DNA of 64,000 nt. It comes from Pseudomonas baltica (GTDB taxonomy: Bacteria; Pseudomonadota; Gammaproteobacteria; Pseudomonadales; Pseudomonadaceae). The stretch covers positions 62,001 to 126,000 of the forward strand of contig NZ_JACMYH010000005.1 in the NCBI RefSeq assembly GCF_014235765.1, given 5' to 3'. The notes beneath the pieces are model-generated. The model had not been told where the DNA came from and searched no databases. It saw only the letters and a list, made by a program, of their open reading frames with translations. Shown here piece by piece: positions 8,869 to 15,947 of the stretch. Each line of letters opens with the position of its first letter. Positions within the stretch are counted from its first letter, which is position 1. Both the position numbers and the translations under genes were made by a program.

Positions 8869-9648
8869 TCAATCATCCGGGTGATCGCGCAGAAACACCA
8901 GGTGGTCGGGCCGTGACTGCTCGGCGCTGTAGCGATAGCCCTGGCGGTCGAAGTCCTTGAGCTGCAGGGGGTCGTGGAGTTTTTCGTCGATCACGAAACG
9001 CGCCATCATGCCGCGGGCTTTCTTGGCATAGAAGCTGATGATCTTGTACTGGCCATTCTTCAGGTCCTTGAAGTCGGCAGTGATCAGGCGCGCCTGCAAA
9101 GCCTTGCGCTTGACCGCCGAGAAATACTCGTTCGACGCCAGGTTGAACAGCACGTCGTCGCCTTGTTCGGCCAAGGCCTGGTTGAGCCATTGGCTGATGC
9201 GCTCGCCCCAGAACGCATAGAGGTCCTTGCCGCGCGCGTTGACCAGCTTGGTGCCCATCTCCAGTCGGTACGGTTGCATCAGGTCCAGTGGCCGCAGCAG
9301 GCCATAGAGGCCCGACAGCATGCGCAGATGTTTCTGCGCGTAGTCGAAACCCGCTTTGTCCAAGGTGGTCGCGTCCAGTCCGGTGTAGACGTCGCCCTTG
9401 AAGGCGAGCAACGCCTGCTTGGCGTTGGCTGGCGTGAAGTCGGGTGTCCAGCTGCCGAAGCGTGCCGCGTTGAGGCCGGCCAGCTTGTCGGAGAGATGCA
9501 TGAGCTCGGCGATCTGCGCGGGGCTGAGCTCGCGCAGTTGTTTGATCAGCACCTGGGAATGGTCGAGAAATTCAGGCTGGGTGTGGCGCTGGATGACCGG
9601 CGGGGTATCGAAGTCGAGGGTCTTGGCGGGGGATATCACCATCAGCAT
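8869..9648 (-). CDS. yaaA: Peroxide stress protein YaaA (DUF328)
   Basis: Predicted 259 residues, full length for YaaA, opening MLMVISPAKTLDFDTPP, the family's signature start. It also carries GLYGLLRPLDLMQPYRLEMG and NLASNEYFSAV. In E. coli, YaaA limits free iron during hydrogen peroxide stress and so protects DNA and proteins. A GGAGA ribosome site precedes the ATG at 9648. It is a single gene, separated from the next gene on the other strand by a repeat-bearing spacer. No OxyR site was identified. Confidence 0.95.
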   Translation of the reverse strand: MLMVISPAKTLDFDTPPVIQRHTQPEFLDHSQVLIKQLRELSPAQIAELMHLSDKLAGLNAARFGSWTPDFTPANAKQALLAFKGDVYTGLDATTLDKAGFDYAQKHLRMLSGLYGLLRPLDLMQPYRLEMGTKLVNARGKDLYAFWGERISQWLNQALAEQGDDVLFNLASNEYFSAVKRKALQARLITADFKDLKNGQYKIISFYAKKARGMMARFVIDEKLHDPLQLKDFDRQGYRYSAEQSRPDHLVFLRDHPDD

Positions 9649-9744
9649 GCAGAGGTTCTCCTGTGAGCGTGGGCAAATTCTGGAGCAGTGCCCGGAGCGC
9701 GTCCACCATTAAGCGTGGGGGCATCCAGATGGACCGCAGCGACC

Positions 9745-9832
9745 CCGGACGCGGCTCGCGCCGCTGCTACAGGAGATCGCTTGTGCCGTTGGTACGGCGT
9801 TCCTCTGTAGCAGCGGCGCAAGCCGCGTCCGG
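9745..9832. repeat. Inverted pair of REP-like elements
   Basis: Two 28-base units, at 9745-9772 and 9805-9832, are inverted copies differing at one base and separated by 32 bases. Each contains its own hairpin around CAGCGGCGCAAGCCGCG. This is the two-unit layout of Pseudomonas REP/BIME elements. A single further copy lies at 25550-25576. The 280-base yaaA-TauE spacer contains nothing else that I can identify. Confidence 0.75.
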
Positions 9833-9928
9833 CCACACCGCGAACCCTCTGGCACACCACCCACCCCCAACCGTATTGACGCCATCGATCCCACTCCCCC
9901 ACAGTGCCCGGAAAAAGGAAATCCGCGC

Positions 9929-10672
9929 ATGGACTACGCACTCATCGACTGGAGCATCATGCTTCTGGCAATCGCCGCCGCCTACATCGTCTTCGGCATT
10001 GCCGGCTTCGGCACGGCACTGGTTGCAGGCCCGGTACTCATCCACTTCATGCCGCTGGCCACGCTCATCCCGCTGTTGGTCGTACTCGATTTCATCGCTG
10101 CCTTCGGCAATCTGCTTCCTGCCCGGCAATCGGTGGTGGGCGTGGAGCTCAGGCGGTTGCTACCGTTCATGGCGCTGGGCTGCTCCCTGGGCGTAGTCTT
10201 TCTGCTCAACCTGAAATCCGACCTGCTGTTGCTGCTGATGGGCCTGTTCATCACCGGCTACGCCCTGTACATGCTGCTGACCACGGCGCGACCCGCACGG
10301 TTGTCGCCCTGGTGGGCCGTACCGATGGGCACCATCGGCGGGCTGTTCGGGGCCTTGTTCGGCAGCGGCGGGTTTCTCTATGCGATCTACCTGGGCGCGC
10401 GGCTGGACGACAAACAGCAGGTGCGCGCCACGCAAAGCGCGCTGATCAGTTGCAGCACCATCGTGCGCCTGACCCTGTTCATCATTGCCGGGGTCTACGC
10501 CGACACCCAGCTGCTGCTGACTGCCCTCTGCCTGCTTCCGGCCATGGCAGCAGGCCTGCTGATCGGACGACGATTGACCCTGCGCATGTCCCGCGAAGCG
10601 TTCGTGCGGCTGGTGACCTGGCTGGTGCTGGCCAGCGGCCTGGCGTTGCTGTACCGCTATTTCAACCCTTGA
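9929..10672 (+). CDS. TauE/SafE-family sulfite/anion exporter
   Basis: Predicted 247 residues, almost wholly hydrophobic with about eight helices. The duplicated family motif appears as FGIAGFGTALVAGPVL near residue 22 and GGLFGALFGSGGFLYAIY near residue 142. TauE/SafE proteins move sulfite, sulfoacetate or other organic anions out of the cell; the substrate here is unknown. The ATG at 9929 is followed directly by the first helix. No sulfur-metabolism genes are nearby, so context does not narrow the role. It lies 53 bases before a zinc-ribbon protein gene on the same strand. Confidence 0.85.
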   Translation: MDYALIDWSIMLLAIAAAYIVFGIAGFGTALVAGPVLIHFMPLATLIPLLVVLDFIAAFGNLLPARQSVVGVELRRLLPFMALGCSLGVVFLLNLKSDLLLLLMGLFITGYALYMLLTTARPARLSPWWAVPMGTIGGLFGALFGSGGFLYAIYLGARLDDKQQVRATQSALISCSTIVRLTLFIIAGVYADTQLLLTALCLLPAMAAGLLIGRRLTLRMSREAFVRLVTWLVLASGLALLYRYFNP

Positions 10673-10725
10673 CCTGCACGCGCAGGGGACTATCCTGCCG
10701 CTTTTGCGTACTGTCGGGCCCTTGC

Positions 10726-11283
10726 ATGAACACTCAGAACATTCTCGTTCCGCGCCTCTCCACCCTGCCGGTGCACGAGCCGCGTGCGCGGGCAATCCTG
10801 CGCTGGCTGGTACGCAAGGACATCGTCGAAGAACAGCTGAGCACCTGTGGCCGCAGCGGCAACCGCATGGCCTACGCCATCGGCCCGGGCGCGCGCCAGG
10901 TCGTCGAAAACCCTGAGGTGCTGCCCTACGGACAAACGGTCAACGGGCTGGAAGTGGTCACCGATCGCTGCATTTTCACGCCCGTGGACGGTTTTCTGCA
11001 CGAGGCCGGCTGCCCCGAATGCCGTCAGGAAGTGGGTGAAGCGCTGTTCGACAGCCTCGAGGAATGGATGCCCGGCCTGACCGACAACTTCACTTGCCCG
11101 CTGTGCGGCCATGAAGATGACATCAATGGTTTTCTGTTCCTGCAGCCCTGCGCCTTCTCCAATCTGGGTTTCATCTTCAATAATTGGGGCCAGACCCCCT
11201 TCAAGGCGGAGTTCATCGCCGAATTCGCCGATTGGCTCGACCAGCCGATTGCGCAGGTGCTGGTAAAGTTCCAGGACAATTGA
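10726..11283 (+). CDS. Putative zinc-ribbon protein of unknown function
   Basis: Predicted 185 residues. Two CxxC pairs (Cys96/Cys99 in CPECR and Cys124/Cys127 in CPLCGHE) would form a zinc ribbon. No Walker A or B motif is present, so the label sugar ABC transporter ATPase sometimes attached to such Pseudomonas proteins is not supported. The C-terminal half is rich in aromatic residues (LGFIFNNWGQ). The ATG at 10726 was chosen because the longer frame from 9904 runs antisense-like through the TauE gene. It lies 83 bases before guaB and has its own gap with a promoter-like -10 for guaB. Confidence 0.75.
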   Translation: MNTQNILVPRLSTLPVHEPRARAILRWLVRKDIVEEQLSTCGRSGNRMAYAIGPGARQVVENPEVLPYGQTVNGLEVVTDRCIFTPVDGFLHEAGCPECRQEVGEALFDSLEEWMPGLTDNFTCPLCGHEDDINGFLFLQPCAFSNLGFIFNNWGQTPFKAEFIAEFADWLDQPIAQVLVKFQDN

Positions 11284-11325
11284 CCGCCAGGCCATCTTTG
11301 CCTTTCTTGTAGGGGCATGTGTGGG

Positions 11326-11331
11326 TATAAT
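11326..11331 (+). promoter_or_regulatory. Candidate sigma-70 -10 box for guaB
   Basis: A perfect TATAAT lies 35 bases before the guaB start codon in the short spacer after the zinc-ribbon gene. The matching -35 region is weak (TTTCTT-like at 11303-11308 with a 17-base spacer). Position and match support a housekeeping promoter for guaB, perhaps extending to guaA. Confidence 0.5.
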
Positions 11332-11366
11332 GGCGCGCTTCCATTTTCCCGCTCGGGAGCCCCCGC

Positions 11367-12836
11367 ATGCTGCGTATCAGCCAAGAAGCCCTGACCTTCG
11401 ACGACATTCTTCTAGTGCCCGGTTATTCCGAAGTACTGCCCAATGAAGTCAGCCTCAAGACCCGTTTGACCCGCGGCATCGAGTTGAACATCCCGCTGAT
11501 CTCCGCGGCGATGGACACCGTGACCGAAGCCCGCCTCGCCATTGCCATGGCTCAGGAAGGCGGCATCGGGATCATCCACAAGAACATGACCATCGAGCAG
11601 CAGGCTGCCGAAGTGCGCAAGGTCAAGAAGTTCGAGGCCGGCGTGGTCAAGGACCCGATCACCATCGAAGCTGATGCCACCGTTCGCGACCTGTTCGAAC
11701 TGACCTCGCTGCACAACATCTCCGGCGTGCCGGTGCTGCACGACGGCAACCTGGTGGGCATCGTCACCTCGCGCGACGTGCGCTTCGAAAACCGCCTGGA
11801 AATCCCCGTCCGCGAAGTGATGACGCCCAAAGAGCGTCTGGTCACCGTCCGCGAAGGGGCCGACAAGGACCTGGTCCGCGACCTGCTGCACAAGCACCGC
11901 ATCGAAAAGGTCCTGATCGTCGACGCCGAGTTCCATCTCAAGGGCATGATGACCGTCAAGGACATCGAGAAGGCCAAGGCCTACCCGCTGGCGAGCAAGG
12001 ATGACCAAGGTCGTCTGCGCGTCGGCGCGGCCGTCGGTACCGGCAAGGACACCGGCGAGCGCGTCAGCGCCCTGGTCGCCGCCGGCGTCGACGTGGTCGT
12101 GGTCGATACTGCCCACGGTCACTCCAAAGGCGTGATCGACCGTGTGCGCTGGGTCAAGCAGAACTTCCCCGACGTGCAGGTCATCGGCGGCAACATCGCC
12201 ACTGGCGAAGCCGCCAAGGCCCTGGCCGAAGCGGGCGCCGATGCCGTCAAGGTCGGTATCGGCCCGGGCTCCATCTGCACCACCCGTATCGTTGCCGGTG
12301 TCGGCGTGCCGCAGATCAGCGCCATCGCCAACGTCGCCGCAGCCCTGGAAGGCACCGGCGTGCCGTTGATCGCCGACGGCGGCATCCGCTTCTCCGGTGA
12401 CCTGTCCAAGGCCATCGTCGCTGGCGCCTACTGCGTGATGATGGGCTCGATGTTCGCCGGTACCGAAGAGGCGCCAGGCGAAATCGAACTGTTCCAGGGT
12501 CGCTCCTACAAGGCCTACCGCGGCATGGGCTCGCTGGGCGCCATGTCCCAGGCCCAGGGCTCTTCGGACCGCTACTTCCAGGATTCCTCGGCCGGTGCCG
12601 AGAAGCTCGTGCCTGAGGGTATCGAAGGCCGCGTTGCCTACAAGGGCGGCCTGTCGGCGATCATCCATCAGTTGATGGGTGGCCTGCGTTCTTCCATGGG
12701 TTACACCGGCAGCGCCGACATCCAGGAAATGCGCACCAAGCCCGAGTTCGTCCGCATCACCGGCGCCGGCATGGCTGAATCCCACGTCCACGACGTGCAG
12801 ATCACCAAGGAAGCGCCCAACTACCGCGTGGGCTGA
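11367..12836 (+). CDS. guaB: Inosine-5'-monophosphate dehydrogenase
   Basis: Predicted 489 residues, normal for the family. GuaB oxidises IMP to XMP with NAD+, the committed step to guanine nucleotides. Visible parts: N-terminal barrel strand TFDDILLVPGYSEVLP, two CBS domains inserted at about residues 95-205, the active-site loop GIGPGSICTTRIVAGVG with nucleophile Cys304, and the catalytic flap YRGMGSLGAM near residue 390. The ATG at 11367 gives the standard MLRISQEALTFDD start. guaA follows 116 bases later on the same strand, but two stem-loops fill that gap, so co-transcription may be modulated. Confidence 0.98.
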   Translation: MLRISQEALTFDDILLVPGYSEVLPNEVSLKTRLTRGIELNIPLISAAMDTVTEARLAIAMAQEGGIGIIHKNMTIEQQAAEVRKVKKFEAGVVKDPITIEADATVRDLFELTSLHNISGVPVLHDGNLVGIVTSRDVRFENRLEIPVREVMTPKERLVTVREGADKDLVRDLLHKHRIEKVLIVDAEFHLKGMMTVKDIEKAKAYPLASKDDQGRLRVGAAVGTGKDTGERVSALVAAGVDVVVVDTAHGHSKGVIDRVRWVKQNFPDVQVIGGNIATGEAAKALAEAGADAVKVGIGPGSICTTRIVAGVGVPQISAIANVAAALEGTGVPLIADGGIRFSGDLSKAIVAGAYCVMMGSMFAGTEEAPGEIELFQGRSYKAYRGMGSLGAMSQAQGSSDRYFQDSSAGAEKLVPEGIEGRVAYKGGLSAIIHQLMGGLRSSMGYTGSADIQEMRTKPEFVRITGAGMAESHVHDVQITKEAPNYRVG

Positions 12837-12846
12837 CCCCGGTAGT

Positions 12847-12882
12847 CCGCCTGCCGCCCGGTGCACACCCGGCGGCAGACGG
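12847..12882 (+). other. Intercistronic stem-loop between guaB and guaA
   Basis: CTGCCGCC at 12851-12858 pairs perfectly with GGCGGCAG at 12871-12878, with an outer CCG/CGG extension. No T run follows, so it is not a simple intrinsic terminator. It may stabilise the 3' end of the guaB message or affect read-through (inference). Confidence 0.5.
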
Positions 12883-12895
12883 AAATTCAATCCAG

Positions 12896-12926
12896 CGGGG
12901 CTGTTCACTACAGCCCCGTGTTGTTT
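12896..12926 (+). terminator. Terminator-like hairpin between guaB and guaA
   Basis: CGGGGCTG at 12896-12903 pairs perfectly with CAGCCCCG at 12911-12918 across a 7-base loop and is followed by TGTTGTTT. This is close to an intrinsic terminator, with an imperfect U tract. It ends 27 bases before the guaA start. It would uncouple guaA partly from guaB, or act as an attenuator. Confidence 0.5.
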
Positions 12927-12952
12927 CCGAATACATCTGACGAGAATGAGTC

Positions 12953-14530
12953 ATGGCCCTCGACATTCACGCCCACCGTATCCTGATCCTCGATTTCGGT
13001 TCCCAGTACACCCAGCTGATCGCCCGCCGCGTGCGCGAAATCGGCGTGTACTGCGAGCTGCACCCGTTCGACATGGACGATGAAGCGATTCGCCAATTCG
13101 CCCCGCGCGGCGTCATCCTCGCCGGCGGGCCCGAGTCGGTCCACGAAGCCGACAGCCCGCGCTGCCCGCAGGCGGTGTTCGACCTGGGCGTGCCGGTATT
13201 CGGCATCTGCTACGGCATGCAGACCATGGCCGAGCAGTTGGGCGGCAAGGTGGCCGGTTCCGATATGCGCGAGTTCGGCTACGCGCGCGTCGACGTGGTC
13301 GGCAAGAGCCGCATCCTGGAAGGCATCGAAGACCACATCGACGCCGATGGCGTGTTCGGCCTGGACGTGTGGATGAGCCACGGCGACAAGGTCACCGAGA
13401 TTCCCCAGGGCTTCAATGTGCTGGCCAGCACCCCGAGCTGCCCGATCGCCGGCATGTTCGACGACGACCGCCACTACTACGGCGTGCAGTTCCACCCGGA
13501 AGTGACCCACACCAAGCAGGGCGAGCGCATTCTTTCGCGCTTCATCATCGACATCTGCGGCTGCGAGGCACTGTGGACCCCGTCGAAGATCGCCGAAGAC
13601 GCCATCGCCCAGGTCCGCGCCCAGGTGGGTACCGACAACGTGCTGCTGGGCCTGTCCGGCGGCGTCGACTCCTCGGTGGTCGCGGCCCTGCTGCACAAGG
13701 CCATCGGCGATCAGCTGACCTGCGTGTTCGTCGACAACGGCCTGCTGCGCCTGCACGAAGGCGAGCAGGTCATGGCCATGTTCGCCGAGAACATGGGCGT
13801 CAAGGTGATCCGCGCCAACGCCGAAGACCAGTTCCTCGACAACCTGGCCGGCGAAGCCGACCCGGAGAAGAAGCGCAAGATCATCGGCCGCACCTTCATC
13901 GACGTGTTCGACGCCGAATCGTGCAAGCTGGACAACATCAAGTACCTGGCCCAAGGCACCATCTACCCTGACGTGATCGAGTCGGCCGGTGCCAAGAGCG
14001 GCAAGGCCCACGTGATAAAGTCCCACCACAACGTCGGCGGCCTGCCCGAGGAGATGAACCTCAAGCTGGTCGAGCCACTGCGTGAGCTGTTCAAGGACGA
14101 AGTCCGCCGTCTGGGCCTGGAACTGGGCCTGCCGTACGACATGGTCTACCGCCATCCATTCCCCGGCCCAGGCCTGGGCGTGCGCATCCTGGGTGAAGTG
14201 AAGAAGGAATACGCCGACCTGCTGCGTCGCGCCGACCACATCTTCATCGAAGAACTGCGCAAGGCCGACTGGTACCACAAGGTCAGCCAGGCGTTCGTGG
14301 TGTTCCAGCCGGTCAAATCGGTCGGCGTCGTCGGCGACGGCCGTCGCTACGCCTGGGTCGTCGCCCTGCGCGCCGTGGAAACCATCGACTTCATGACCGC
14401 TCGTTGGGCGCACCTGCCGTACGAGCTGCTGGAAACGGTGAGCGGCCGCATCATCAACGAGATCGAAGGGATTTCGCGGGTGACCTACGACGTGTCGAGC
14501 AAGCCGCCGGCTACGATTGAGTGGGAGTAA
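12953..14530 (+). CDS. guaA: GMP synthase (glutamine-hydrolysing)
   Basis: Predicted 525 residues, full length. GuaA aminates XMP to GMP using glutamine and ATP. The class I glutamine amidotransferase domain shows nucleophile Cys86 (FGICYGMQ) and VQFHPEVTH. The ATP-pyrophosphatase domain has the PP-loop LSGGVDSSV near residue 232, and the C-terminal dimerisation domain ends in Ile-Glu-Trp-Glu. The last 15 bases, including the stop codon, are repeated imperfectly 6.9 kb downstream. The 3' end of guaA is a known integration site for genomic islands, and an island appears to start here. The coding sequence itself is intact. Confidence 0.98.
   Translation: MALDIHAHRILILDFGSQYTQLIARRVREIGVYCELHPFDMDDEAIRQFAPRGVILAGGPESVHEADSPRCPQAVFDLGVPVFGICYGMQTMAEQLGGKVAGSDMREFGYARVDVVGKSRILEGIEDHIDADGVFGLDVWMSHGDKVTEIPQGFNVLASTPSCPIAGMFDDDRHYYGVQFHPEVTHTKQGERILSRFIIDICGCEALWTPSKIAEDAIAQVRAQVGTDNVLLGLSGGVDSSVVAALLHKAIGDQLTCVFVDNGLLRLHEGEQVMAMFAENMGVKVIRANAEDQFLDNLAGEADPEKKRKIIGRTFIDVFDAESCKLDNIKYLAQGTIYPDVIESAGAKSGKAHVIKSHHNVGGLPEEMNLKLVEPLRELFKDEVRRLGLELGLPYDMVYRHPFPGPGLGVRILGEVKKEYADLLRRADHIFIEELRKADWYHKVSQAFVVFQPVKSVGVVGDGRRYAWVVALRAVETIDFMTARWAHLPYELLETVSGRIINEIEGISRVTYDVSSKPPATIEWE
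14516..14530. repeat. Left island end (attL-like), 3' end of guaA
   Basis: The sequence ATTGAGTGGGAGTAA encodes the last four residues of GuaA plus stop. It matches 13 of 15 bases with 21380-21394. The shared uninterrupted core is GAGTGGGAGT. The interpretation as an attachment site is inference from the duplicated gene end and known use of guaA by integrases. Confidence 0.65.
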
Positions 14531-14539
14531 GGCTGGATC

Positions 14540-14583
14540 ATAACTATTTGATTTTATTTAAAAAAATAAAATTGAATGGTTAT
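14540..14583. repeat. AT-rich inverted repeat just inside the island
   Basis: Arms at 14540-14558 and 14565-14583 match at 16 of 19 positions around a 6-base centre, forming a nearly all A/T dyad. It begins 10 bases after the guaA stop. It could serve as a weak terminator for guaA, or a binding site near the attachment site. Function is not shown by sequence. Confidence 0.45.
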
Positions 14584-14793
14584 GTTTGATACGTCATCAA
14601 TGGCGTTTTTAATGGCGCACATCGTACGTATGTGAGGGAGCTACATCGATACCATGTCATGGATAAGGAATGCCGACATGGTATCGACAACGCTTAGTCG
14701 CGCAGGTGTCAGCAATAAGTATTTACCAGTCTCCACTATGGTGTTGGCGTGTGTTTTGGAGAGCTTCACGCGCAGATTTCGAGCTAGAAGTTA

Positions 14794-14949
14794 TCAAGCG
14801 CGTTGCACATCAAGCACCTTCTGATAGCTGTCGCCCATATTTACCCCAGGCTCGCCGGTGATCGCGGCCGAAGAGGCACAACCGCCCAGCGCTGTTGCCT
14901 TCAGGGCCAACGCGGCGCCACACAGTCCGTTCTTCTATAGATTGTTCAT
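14794..14949 (-). pseudogene. Remnant of a small lipoprotein gene (in-frame amber stop)
   Basis: Reading the minus strand from the ATG at 14949-14947 gives MNNL, then a TAG stop as codon 5, then an otherwise open frame KNGLCGAALALKATALGGC followed by AS and about 25 more residues to a stop at 14794. The hydrophobic stretch and LGGC-AS lipobox are those of a lipoprotein signal peptide, so a 51-residue lipoprotein has apparently been inactivated by one stop codon. No alternative start with a good signal peptide is evident. It lies between guaA and the AraC gene. The family of the mature part (ending YQKVLDVQRA) is not recognised. Confidence 0.45.
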
Positions 14950-15034
14950 TTCGTGTGTCTTTTGGGTGATGGATTAGCGACGGCCTTCGCACACCGGCGA
15001 CTCGCCAATGCGGCCTAGCTTGCACAGGTCGAGA

Positions 15035-15859
15035 TTATCCCTGCGCTTGAACCCTGCCTCCTTCATACAGTAGCGAGGAAAAATACTGTGTAGGCGGTTT
15101 ACCCAGGGCTTTCTTGAACATCGTGATGAAGGCATTAACAGAGTCATATCCCAGAATGCCCGCCACACGCTGCACGGATACCCCCTCCGCCAAATGGCTC
15201 AGTGCGATCATCAAATGCAACTGTTGGCGCCAGCGTCCGAAGCTCAGCCCGGTCGCACTTTCTACAAGCCTGGCCAGCGTTCGTTCGCTGGTTGCAAGTC
15301 GAGTAGCCCACTCGCGCAAAGTGGTTCTGTCTCCAGGGTCTGCAAAGAGCGTATCCGCGATTTGTTTGATCTTGGGGTGGGCTGATATCGGCAAATGCAG
15401 CTCTTTCAGTGGGGCATCGGAAAGCTGCTCAAGCAGCACCGCAACCAGCCGCGCTGTCTTGCCCTCGGAATGGTAAGCAGGTTCCTGTTCAGCGAGATGC
15501 AGGATCATCTCCCGAACAAGGGGCGTAATGGCAACCGTGCAGCATTCTTCAGGCATGGCTGCCGCACCGGGCTCAACGAACAGAAAGCAGGTCCGGGCGT
15601 TTTCGGTCACTCGGCAACTGTGCGGCGTGCCGCCCGGGATCCATACGGCGTGCTGGGGAGGGACAAGCCATAGTGCATTTTGCACCTCACAGCTCACTGC
15701 GCCATGCAAAGACAGGATCAGCTGGCCTTTGCGATGATCATGCGGGCGGGCACCCGAATCATTGAGGTCAGGCGCAACATTGAGGGCAATCGCTGCCTGG
15801 GCGAAAAGGTCTGAATCAAAATCTTCCGGCGAGGAAACGACATTTTTTGAGCTTGGCAT
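15035..15859 (-). CDS. AraC-family regulator (NimR-like)
   Basis: Predicted 274 residues. The N-terminal cupin sensing domain (HDHRKGQLILSLHGAVSC near residue 40; VPPQHAVWIPGGTPHS near 67) precedes two C-terminal helix-turn-helix motifs (ATRLATSERTLARLV and VAGILGYDSVNAFITMFKK, then LGKPPTQYF). This layout is that of NimR (YeaM), which represses the neighbouring transporter NimT in E. coli. Here too a NimT/CynX-type transporter is divergent, 88 bases away. The last dozen residues after PTQYFSS are atypical, so the 3' end may have been altered at a recombination junction. The effector is unknown. Confidence 0.8.
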   Translation of the reverse strand: MPSSKNVVSSPEDFDSDLFAQAAIALNVAPDLNDSGARPHDHRKGQLILSLHGAVSCEVQNALWLVPPQHAVWIPGGTPHSCRVTENARTCFLFVEPGAAAMPEECCTVAITPLVREMILHLAEQEPAYHSEGKTARLVAVLLEQLSDAPLKELHLPISAHPKIKQIADTLFADPGDRTTLREWATRLATSERTLARLVESATGLSFGRWRQQLHLMIALSHLAEGVSVQRVAGILGYDSVNAFITMFKKALGKPPTQYFSSLLYEGGRVQAQG

Positions 15860-15917
15860 AATTTAGGTATCAGGTGTCTTGATATCTATATTAGACAGTT
15901 CTGAAGTTCTCTACAGT

Positions 15918-15937
15918 TGTCTTCTTTTAAGAGGACA
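15918..15937. promoter_or_regulatory. Dyad upstream of the NimT-like gene
   Basis: A 20-base imperfect palindrome, TGTCTTCTTT/TAAGAGGACA, with 8 of 10 positions matching per arm, ends 10 bases before the transporter start codon. A second short dyad, TGTCT/AGACA, lies at 15875-15897. Both are candidate binding sites for the divergent AraC regulator. Binding is inference. Confidence 0.4.
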
Positions 15938-15947
15938 GATAAAGAAT

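Larger units (their letters stand above)
14531..15034. other. AT-rich, gene-poor stretch inside the island's left end
   Basis: About 500 bases without an intact gene. It holds an AT-rich dyad (14540-14583), a broken lipoprotein gene (14794-14949, minus strand) and a short minus-strand frame at 14974-15066. That frame ends CKLGRIGESPVCEGRR and overlaps the AraC gene's last 32 bases; it could be the tail of another decayed gene. Base composition is clearly more AT-rich than the flanking core genes, at least over 14535-14780. No integrase or tRNA was seen. Confidence 0.5.

Noticed and set aside
14670..14861. 63-codon plus-strand frame in the island's left end
   Set aside because: It is composed of mixed non-coding sequence, lacks a ribosome site and family match, and runs antisense to the lipoprotein remnant.
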